Origin: Euperipatoides rowelli
Lineage: Eukaryota; Onychophora; Udeonychophora; Euonychophora; Peripatopsidae
Strand: one strand, 5' to 3'
Length of the DNA stretch: 10,717 nt
NCBI GenBank assembly: GCA_003024985.2
Contig: PXIH01S0025417.1
In this document: positions 1 to 7,044 of the stretch, in pieces
How the letters are laid out: every line of letters begins with the position of its first letter
Position numbering within the stretch: the first letter of the stretch is position 1
The notes under the pieces: generated by a model
Told to the model about the DNA's origin: nothing
Databases searched by the model: none
What the model saw: the letters and a program-made list of their open reading frames with translations, nothing else
Position numbers and translations under genes: made by a program

Positions 1-1206
1 ATATATACTGTATATATACAGTATTAGGGATTCTCTAGGATATGGGTGCTTATGTTTTTATTTATTTTGTTTATTGGCTGCTTGGTGTTTTCAAGGGGTA
101 TCTGAAGTATTTCAGGATATAACTTATTTTCTTAATATGGTATTTACGTGGGACTACACACATAGATATTGTATTAAAACAAGGTGGCAGTTTGTTGAAT
201 CTAAATTATCTCCTGAAATATTCAAAAGCTCTTGAACACGCTAATCAGCTAATTAATTAATTATTCATTTATGTTAATTGTGTGCGTGCNAGAGTGCAAC
301 TTCTGATTGGAGTAAACATGGATGTCATAAAAGTTTATGTGTTGTTTACAGTACTGTGCGTAAAAAAAACTGAGAAGCAGTCATTTCCATGTTATGATTT
401 GCGCATCAGTGAGTGATTGAATCTATAACAGAATGAATCTTTTCTTTCATTCATACAGCTGTCAGCAGATTATCAATCTTCATTCTTATCTTTCTTATGA
501 TTTGTGTATCAGAGAGTAATTGAATATAATATCAAGCATGATCTTTTCTTTCACTCATACATTAAGAACATCTTTGCGCACTACATGAGAGATAATCTTA
601 AAACATCCACACATTATCAATTTTAACTTATCTTTCTAAGATTTTTTTTCATAAATGGAGACTTTCTTTATTGCAAAGACAAAATGTGAACTGCAACATA
701 TCAATCCTTATCGGACAGACCATTACTAAAGCCAGAGTAATTCCTATTCTTCAACATAGTCTATTTCTTGAAGAGGTTTTCATAACTGGAGTCTGGTAAC
801 TTCTTTTCAGCAAGTGCAAGTTGTTATGAAACAAGTGTCTTTCAGTTGATGGGGAATAATGATTTCTATTGCGCTTCATTTCCAGGCAAAAGAGTTAAAT
901 AATGTTCTTTCAGATTCTAATTTTTTTTCTTTCTAAATATTTAACAAGCCTTTTTTTTTTTTCCTTTTAATTTTCCCTAAAATATATTGAATGATCATTA
1001 TAAACTTAAAATGGCAATAATGCATTACTGTATCCTATTCACATTGACTTTATGTTAGGCACATCTTACAAGATCCAATATTAAAGTGTGTTCTGCATAG
1101 ATTGTCAATAGTTAAAATTAGTGATATATTTTTTCAATACAATATTTGCAACAAAAAAAAAAAGACGACTTTTTTTCAATTCATGTTTTTTTATTTTTAT
1201 TTTTAG
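1..1206. other. AT-rich non-coding stretch, no gene seen
   Basis: I see no sustained reading frame on either strand. The stretch opens with a perfect 20-bp palindrome at 5-24 (ATACTGTATA with its mirror complement). There is an undetermined base (N) at 290, a diverged tandem duplication (annotated separately), a T12 run at 951-962 and an A-rich run near 1153. The last part, about 1168-1206, is a T-rich tract ending in TTTTTAG, which matters for the candidate exon that follows. Function beyond this is unknown. Confidence 0.6.
392..640. repeat. Diverged tandem duplication, period about 103 bp
   Basis: Two related blocks start at about 392 and 495. Both open with TTATGATTTG, followed by a shared ATCAG-GAGT-ATTGAAT string and CTTTTCTTTCA-TCATACA. 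The tail of the first copy (TTATCAATC...CTTATCTTTCT, about 471-494) reappears after the second at about 616-640, where an extra insertion of roughly 45 bp containing TTTGCGCACTACATGAG separates it from the rest. The copies differ at many positions, so the duplication is old. Boundaries are approximate. It is not coding in any frame I can see. Confidence 0.6.
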
Positions 1207-1238
1207 AATTTTAATGCAAAAGATCCTCCTGTCACTGG
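1207..1238 (+). other. Candidate 32-nt exon of an unseen + strand host gene
   Basis: A long polypyrimidine tract ending in TTTTTATTTTTATTTTTAG (to 1206) is followed by 32 bases and then GTAAGTTAA, which matches the consensus animal 5' splice site. Read from its first base the segment gives NFNAKDPPVT plus two bases of a split Gly codon, so it would be a phase 0 to phase 2 exon. A second frame is also open, so the peptide itself is weak evidence. I recognise no protein from it. No partner exon is identifiable in the window, which is why the call is tentative. A hAT element is inserted 41 bases downstream of the donor site, inside what would be the intron. Confidence 0.35.
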
Positions 1239-1271
1239 GTAAGTTAATTCTGTAATTTATTTTTTTATAGT

Positions 1272-1279
1272 ATTAGAAC
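1272..1279. repeat. Left target-site duplication of the hAT-type element
   Basis: ATTAGAAC lies directly outside the left terminal inverted repeat and recurs exactly at 1846-1853 directly outside the right one. Eight-base duplications are characteristic of the hAT superfamily. Confidence 0.9.
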
Positions 1280-1845
1280 TAGGGATGCACCGATTAATCG
1301 GCAGGTAATCGGCCTAATCGGCTCTTTTCCGATTAATCGGTAATCGGCATTATTTTGCCGATAAATCGGCTTTAATAATCACCCCTTTCTTGCTAAATTT
1401 AAGTCAGTTAATTAATCTTGACCAACAGACATCAGATTTTTCTGAATACTGAAAAGAGAATATTAGGGATTTTTCATTGGGCTGCTAACTTTAAATGCAG
1501 AGTTGGCCGATTATTGCAATGTAATTAACACATTAGGGATTTTTCATTGGGCTGCTGACTTTTAATGAAGAGTTGGCTGATTACTGCAATGTAATTAACA
1601 AATTAGGGAGTTTTCTTTGGGCTTGCTGATTTTTAAAAAAGAGTTGGCCAATTACTGCAATGTAATTAACAAATTAAAGATTTTTCTTTGGGCTGCTGAC
1701 TTTTAATGAAGAGTTGGCCGATAACTAAAATGTAATTAATAAATTAGTGATTTTTCATTGGGCTGCTGAATTTTAATCAAAAATTGGCCGATTAATAAAA
1801 CCGATTAATCAGTAATCGGCCAATGTGCTTATCGGTGCATCCCTA
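1280..1845. mobile_element. Non-autonomous hAT-type DNA transposon (MITE-like, 566 bp)
   Basis: The element begins with TAGGGATGCACCGAT (1280-1294) and ends with the exact reverse complement (1831-1845), a 15-bp perfect terminal inverted repeat. It is flanked by identical 8-bp ATTAGAAC duplications, so both ends and the insertion event are directly visible. An 8-bp duplication and a short TIR of this kind place it in the hAT superfamily. No transposase reading frame is present, so it must have been mobilised in trans. Just inside the left end there are several AATCGG / CCGATTAATCGG motifs, and the right end has similar ones (CCGATTAATC, AATCGGCC). Such subterminal repeats are typical hAT transposase contact sites, although binding is only inferred here. 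The middle is occupied by a 70-bp tandem array. The undamaged duplication suggests a fairly recent insertion compared with the decayed LINE in this window. Confidence 0.92.
1462..1812. repeat. 70-bp tandem array inside the hAT-type element (about 5 copies)
   Basis: Units start at 1462, 1532, 1602, 1673 and 1743. Each begins ATTAGGGATTTTTCATTGGG (or a close variant), continues with GCTGCTGACTTTTAATGAAG and AGTTGGCCGATTACTGCAAT, and ends TGTAATTAACAA. Copies 1-4 are 70-71 bp. The fifth diverges near its end and merges with the right subterminal CCGATTAATC motifs. The units differ by scattered substitutions, so the array predates or has drifted since this insertion. Each unit carries one GGCCGAT-like motif that echoes the element ends. 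Confidence 0.9.
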
Positions 1846-1853
1846 ATTAGAAC
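1846..1853. repeat. Right target-site duplication of the hAT-type element
   Basis: ATTAGAAC, identical to 1272-1279, directly abuts the right terminal inverted repeat. Confidence 0.9.
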
Positions 1854-1893
1854 CACAAGGGTTTTTAATTATGGACAAAATATTTTCATGATT

Positions 1894-1959
1894 AGGGCAG
1901 ACTCTCTCATCCCTCAGGGCAGACTCTCTCATCCCTCAGGGCAGACTCACTCAGCCCTC
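1894..1959. repeat. 22-bp minisatellite, 3 copies
   Basis: AGGGCAGACTCTCTCATCCC plus TC occurs at 1894-1915 and again, identically, at 1916-1937. A third copy with two changes follows at 1938-1959. Copy junctions read CCCTCAGGG, a near-palindrome that could aid slippage. The array is unusually GC-rich for this window. A small open frame spans it, but it starts inside the hAT element and has no sign of being a gene. Confidence 0.9.
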
Positions 1960-2494
1960 TTTTTCCCACACATATATACAATTCAAGTCTATCTCTCTGT
2001 AAGTGGAATTTACTGTAAGTAAATTAAAACGTTTTATTTTGTGAAGTATGAACCACCAAGATTATGCTGAAGTAATGCATCATCATAGCAAGAGGTGATC
2101 TTACTTGAGATTAATCATTTTTATAGCATGTTTTACCTATACGATATATAGACTACTTTTCATTTTGATAAGTCATTTAATTTGATCAAAATTATTTCTA
2201 ACCGTTTTAAATCATTGCTATTTTTATATTTATTTTATAGATTTTTCAGTTTTCTGCTCTGCTGTTTATTTTAATTGAATATATAATGTCTTATTTTAAA
2301 TTTAAAAAATAATTGATAAAGTCATTAAAAGGCAAGTACTTTACGTTAGAGAAGAATACACCTTGATGTATCCTAATTGTAAAATTAAAATTGGTAGCCT
2401 AAAATCAAAATCTCTTAATTTTAGGGGTTTCAAACCAGCTGTTGGACTGGTTTAATAGTTGATTGTAGGAGTTTGTAATTGTAAAAGTCAATCA

Positions 2495-2541
2495 AAGGGA
2501 GTAAATTTTAGGAGCCCAGTGGAATGGAGATTTACTCCCTT
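2495..2541. repeat. Inverted repeat, 12-bp arms and 23-base spacer
   Basis: AAGGGAGTAAAT (2495-2506) is the exact reverse complement of ATTTACTCCCTT (2530-2541). A shorter inverted repeat, AAACCAG/CTGGTTT, lies just upstream at 2432-2453. They could form hairpins or be remnants of a transposon. No function can be assigned. Confidence 0.75.
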
Positions 2542-2655
2542 CATTATTTTTTATCAACTTATAAAAACTTCAGCTAAAATTGACTGAGTTGAGCATAATG
2601 CAATAAGTGTGTATAGAGTGGTCCAACAAGTGGGAATTAGTGAGGGAGGACGGTC

Positions 2656-2750
2656 TTTTTTTTTTTTTTTTTTTTGCTTAAAAAGGACATAATATTTTAT
2701 GGCATCCGCGAAAGAATCTGTTTGTCAGTTTTTTTTTTTTTTTTTTTTTT
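2656..2750. repeat. Pair of long poly-T tracts (T20 and T22)
   Basis: T20 at 2656-2675 and T22 at 2729-2750 are each followed by GCTT, and are separated by 53 bases. On the minus strand these read as A tracts preceded by AAGC, the arrangement expected of A-tails of short minus-strand retroposed copies. No SINE promoter boxes were recognised, so simple homopolymer expansion or a local duplication is equally possible. Confidence 0.7.
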
Positions 2751-3432
2751 GCTTTGTATTCAATATTTTTCTTTTAAATTTTGAGTTATTCATTTCAAAT
2801 GATTGTATTCACAATAGGTATATTTTAATATTTAAAAAAAATTAGACCATGGATTTATTTCATTTAGCCTCTATTTTGTGAACTTTGAGTGGCCACAGTT
2901 TCATTTGATGTGGAATATTGTGAATTGTTTAATTACCAAATAAAAATACAGTCTTGGAAATCTAATATAATAGTTAAAATTTGCATGAATTAGCTTTCAA
3001 GACACATTGGAAAGATATTTTAGTTGAGAAGCTTTGTTATATACAGTGACTAAAAAAAATGAATGATAATTTCTTTAAAAAATATTTTTAAAAAATCACT
3101 TGTCGTCTTGATCAACCTATGCATAAAGTTTTGGCATAGCCACATTTTTCATTTCAATTAGCAGTTACCACATAATGTAATTTACTAAACTTAACTCACA
3201 AATTTACAGAGTTTTAACCCTCAACAACAACAAAACAAATTTTTGATTATAAACATTACAGCCTCTTAGGCCAGCATAAACTTTATTTTAAAATTTGATA
3301 ATTTATTAATAATGTCTGGAAGAAAAATAGACTATAGCCTATAATATTTTACAAAACTGTGCTATAAATATAATATTTTAGTTTAAATAGTCTTCTAGTC
3401 TTGAATATATGTACCGGTATTGTAGTTAAGGG

Positions 3433-3453
3433 ATGATTTTAGACTAAAATCAT
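3433..3453. repeat. Perfect 21-base inverted repeat
   Basis: ATGATTTTAG and CTAAAATCAT are exact reverse complements around a single central A. AT-rich DNA yields short palindromes by chance, but 10-bp perfect arms are notable. Role unknown. Confidence 0.7.
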
Positions 3454-3641
3454 AAAATGTTTTAAATTAGGCTGTCCATTTTCGGATATGACTGTATCCG
3501 ATTTCCTATGTGGACGGTAATTGGTTATTCAAATAGGCTAATTGTGAACAAAACAAAAACATTTATAGGCTATTATTATTTATAATAAATAAATGGATAC
3601 ACAAATTCTATTAATTTTTTAATTTCAAATTCATTTGGGAC

Positions 3642-3647
3642 TTTATT
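3642..3647 (-). promoter_or_regulatory. Possible polyadenylation signal (AATAAA) 3' of the LINE
   Basis: The minus strand reads TTTCAATAAAGTCCC here, about 180 bases beyond the last recognisable ORF2 codons. It could belong to the retrotransposon 3' UTR or be chance in AT-rich DNA. The stretch 3648-3828 would then be 3' UTR. I found no clear A-tail or target-site duplication that fixes the 3' end of the element. Confidence 0.25.
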
Positions 3648-3978
3648 GAAACTTAATTAATAATAATTCCTTATTAATTTTTTAAATTAGAAAAAATGTG
3701 AGTGTATTATTAAAAAAAATATGAGTGTCTTTACAGAGAGTGTTTACATACTTGGGAGAGTTTTGGTGCTACTACACCAACAATGGAAAAGACTTACTCC
3801 GATGGTATTGAAAAATTCACACCACATCTCACCTTCCATACATTGAAAAAAATCCATATACAAACTTGTGTAAAATCATTGGAAGTCCCCTGAACGATTT
3901 GTCCCCCCAAAAATCTTCCAAGTTATATTTAAAATTTGCTTTCTCGACCAGATTTTCATACAGTGATCTCGAATAAAC

Positions 3979-4032
3979 ACAGTCCCACAATAAATGGTCT
4001 TGATATTCTATACACCCACAATTAAAAGGACA
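3979..4032 (-). other. ORF2 C-terminal cysteine motif CX3CX7HX4C
   Basis: The minus strand encodes CPFNCGCIEYQDHLLWDC. The spacing is exactly CX3CX7HX4C, the pattern of the L1 ORF2p C-terminal cysteine-rich domain involved in RNA binding and retrotransposition. HLLWDC matches the common HxxWxC end of this motif in Tx1/L1 elements. It is intact although the flanking sequence is frameshifted: the segment just upstream (LPTKQRLKNMGL) is in another frame. Confidence 0.85.
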
Positions 4033-4860
4033 GACGATTCATTCATTCTCGGTAATCCCATGTTTTTTAATCTCTGCTTGGTAGGAAGAATTCAAAGATT
4101 AAATTTAATAATGAAATTTTGGAATGAGCCCACTGCCCAAATCTTCAAAGTTTTTGTAAAGTCGACCCCATAGTTTCTATAAGTATCTTGATGCTTCCCT
4201 TGTAATGTTTTTACACCAAAATACCTCATAACCAATTTTTTCTTCTATGGAAATGAGTGCGGAAACCCTCCTATATATAAGAATCCAATGTCTGATTAAT
4301 GAATCTGAAATCTGCGATCATAATCCAAAATCTTAGATAAGGTCACATCCTGTACAATGTTTACCTTTACAAAATTGTAAAACAAAATCTTGTTGAAAGA
4401 AATTAAATCTATCAGACCTAATCCACCATTGTTTTTTGGAAAAAAAGTCTTGATCGAAGAAAGATACTTAAATTTGCCAAACAATGTATTTTGAATGTGT
4501 CTGTAGTCTGTACACCTTTCTTGCAAAATATTTTGATAAAACCACAAACGGAAGATAAAAAGTAAATTTGGAGATAACCAAAGTGTTAATACATCTTGTG
4601 ATTTCAAACCACCCTCCACAGTATTTTTTTATGTTATGCAATGTTTCTCTGATCTTAACATATCGCCCAAAATGAAATGTATCACTAAATATTTGTCCCA
4701 AATGGGAAACTTTAAACCTAAAATTTTACCATGTGTGTGCTTAAAGTCCAAAAAGTCAATCTTTGCATGTTCTTCAATACTCCATATGTACGACTGGGTT
4801 TGTTCATTACTGAACCAGTCATCATTAAAATTCCCTGACTATTCTATATAGACGCTTAAG

Positions 4861-5643
4861 TCACTGTTTATCCAAAGTTACTATCGTCAAATCAACAATG
4901 TATGAGATCAATTTAATATTTTGAATCTTATTAAATAACCATATTTTTTCATTAAAATTAATTATTTTTAAATACAACTCTATAAGATAGAAAGAGTATG
5001 ACAAAGATGAGAGGGGTGACCCTATAATAATGCAATTTTTTAGCGTACAAAAATCTGAATATATTCCATTATTGATCACTGAAATGGATTTAAACATAAT
5101 GAAGTCACTTATCAATTCTACCGTTTTGTTTGACCCCAAATATTTAAATAACAAATACTTTAAATATGTGGTATTGACGTATGTAAAGGCGTTGGACATA
5201 TCTAATTTCAACAAAAAACTCTGACCTCTAGACTTGTTCTTCTTTAAACCAAACAGCAAATGATAGGTTAGCAACACCTTGTTTATCATACGACCCTTCA
5301 AACCAAACACCCCTGAAAAGAGTAACTTGTTAATAAGAGGTGAAATCTGGTGCAACAGAATTTTCTGGATAATTTTGAAGTCAGTGTTTATGAGTGCTAT
5401 AGGCCTACACATGGCAAAGTCCATAACATAGGAATTAAGATCTGATTTTTTGTTAATCATCTTTATAAACACCCTATTATGATTAAGTAGGTATTTTTCC
5501 CTCTCCAAAGACAACAACAAATGATTAATGTAAGCCAGAAATTGCTTCTTTTTTTCCAGGCCCATCAATTTGTAGCAATTATATGTTAAACCATCCAGTC
5601 TGGGGGTTGATAGATCCTTAACGTCTTTTAGCACCAATTCCAA
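4861..5643 (-). other. Reverse transcriptase domain fragment of LINE ORF2
   Basis: This open stretch of 260 codons has no ATG start. It begins right after a TAA (5646-5644) that interrupts the frame. Residues about 12-26 (STPRLDGLTYNCYKL) correspond to the SPGPDGLT..FYK block, 79-96 (CRPIALINTDFKIIQKIL) to the WRPISLLNTDYKI block, and 113-118 (FGLKGR) to GFxxGR. Motif A is KLDMSNAF with the metal-binding Asp kept at residue 148. Motif B reads GSPLSS at 208-213 but lacks the usual preceding Gln-Gly. Motif C should be YADD; here it is YIVD (248-251), so the first catalytic Asp is Val. The polypeptide would therefore be inactive even if the frame were open. Confidence 0.88.
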
Positions 5644-6329
5644 TTAATCTAATGTTATGAGCGAATCAAGCCCCTCAATATCATTCTTTCCCAAACCTGG
5701 TATTTGCTTGGATTTTAAAACTTAAATTGTTCACTATTTATGAATTTTGAGTAGTCTTTCTCATTCATATCGTTCAATAATTTAATATTAATATCTTCTA
5801 TAAATTGACTCTGTAAAACTTTGACTATTTGCAAGTCATCCATAATTATTTGCTCTTCCTGCCTAAGCGCCTGTACATTGTCCTGCTTCTTCCGACTCTT
5901 TAAATAAGACAAAAATTTTCATCTTGGGGTGTTCTGGGAAATATAAATTTCCGACTGACATTTGAATACCAAGTTTTTTTGTAACTGCGATTCCAGGTAT
6001 TCAATTCTGTATTTCAAACCAGTTATAACTAAAGGATTTGAAGCAGGAGTTTGAATTTCCTGATTCACCAGTGTTGTTTTATCTTTGATTTCTTGAACTA
6101 TCTTTCTGTTCTCTTTTCTGTTTTTATCGCCCAGAAAGGAATAAAGGAGATTTTTAAACAATGGCCAAGAACAAAATTCATCCAAAGACTTTAACAATTT
6201 GTGATTCTCCTTAAATACACCTTTATCAAACAAGTCCAGTCCCAATTGATCAATGTGAGGAATCAAACCCCTCCTAAATCTGTATTGCGTTTGAATCCTA
6301 CTAATATGCACCCGCAAAATTATCATGGT

Positions 6330-6952
6330 GTGATCTGAGTAGGGTACATGTTTAAAGCTCATACCAAAAGACCATTTTCCAACATCAGAAATTAAAATTC
6401 TGTCTAGCCTATTGCTAAGACCTTGAATCCCATCAAATTATTAAATTAGCATCCTGAGCGAAATGAAGAAAATACTTCTCTTTGGTCGAAGAATAGACAT
6501 AAAAATCGCCTGCTATTATCCAAAAAAAATCTTGGAGCCTACGTAACTTTTTTAAATTAGCATAAAAACTTTTCTGTTCCTGTGCCACTAACAAAGAATG
6601 AACGTTAACTATGGTTACTTTTGAATCATTTACTAATATTTCTAATATGTATAAGACCATTGCTCTACTATTTACTATTTCCACTTTTATAATCAAATGA
6701 TGATAATACCTTTTCAAAACTGCAATAGCTAAACCCAACGACTTCCCAATTTGACAATTTTCAAAGATAACATAATTTGAGTCGAGTTCGCCAAATATTC
6801 CTGGTGTCAGCTTTATTTAGCCTAGTTAATTGAAAACAAATTATTGTCGGAGTATTTAACATTATTGATTTAAATTTTGCTTTATTTTCAACTATATTAT
6901 TCAGAGTTCTGGCATTAATTGAGTTGATTTGGATTTTATTCTCACTGAACAT
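6330..6952 (-). other. APE-type endonuclease domain remnant of LINE ORF2
   Basis: The first strand reads KIQINSINART (about 6940-6905), the usual INxNGL-type start. CFQLTRL at about 6838-6816 aligns to the LQET block, but the catalytic Glu is Leu (6829-6827). VTIVNVHSLL (near 6610) is the NVYAP strand. GDFY at 6510-6499 is the GDFN block with Asn changed to Tyr. RLDRIL (6410-6393) is the DRI strand, and YSDH (6341-6330) is the C-terminal SDH catalytic signature, kept. The frame changes near 6800 and near 6435. Only about 37 codons separate GDF from RLDR, fewer than the ~60 I would expect, so a segment is probably missing near 6435. Confidence 0.85.
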
Positions 6953-7044
6953 TAAAAAGAAAAGTTGATGGTGAAATGAAATGTGACCCCAAGGGAGACC
7001 TAAACACAAGAAACAAAATTATTTAATAATTACGTTTAGGTCCT

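Larger units (their letters stand above)
1960..3640. other. AT-rich non-coding stretch with repeats, no gene seen
   Basis: No reading frame of note exists on either strand. Visible content: two GTAAGT motifs at 1999 and 2014 without convincing exons; an inverted repeat AAACCAG/CTGGTTT at 2432-2453; a longer inverted repeat at 2495-2541; two long T tracts at 2656-2675 and 2729-2750; a perfect inverted repeat at 3433-3453; and several TAGCCT/AGGCTA words. Nothing here resembles an RNA gene that I can identify. Confidence 0.6.
3829..6952 (-). pseudogene. LINE ORF2 remnant: endonuclease - reverse transcriptase - Cys motif
   Basis: ORF2 of a LINE nicks target DNA and reverse-transcribes the element RNA at the nick. 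The likely start is the ATG at 6952-6950 (MFSENKIQI), directly before the first endonuclease strand. An in-frame upstream ATG at 7009 also exists. Recognisable blocks run in order: endonuclease 6952-6330, connector 6330-5647, RT 5643-4861, then a 3' region with KTLV-like/LWFYQNIL and GGLGLIDL segments (about 4600-4380), an LPTKQRL-type segment near 4070 and a CX3CX7HX4C motif at 4032-3979. The frame is lost near 6800, 6435, 5715, 4860, 4560 and 4040, with in-frame stops at 5921-5919 (TGA) and 5646-5644 (TAA). The span corresponds to about 1,040 codons, shorter than usual for Tx1 ORF2 (roughly 1,150-1,300 in my memory), consistent with internal deletion. The terminal TGA at 3831-3829 is the best guess for the end. 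Confidence 0.85.

Noticed and set aside
1825-2022. 65-codon + strand open frame across the hAT right end
   Set aside because: It begins inside the transposon terminus and runs through a minisatellite. No coding signal.
4636-5224. Two + strand open frames (4636-4851 and 5030-5224)
   Set aside because: They are antisense shadows of the LINE ORF2 coding strand.
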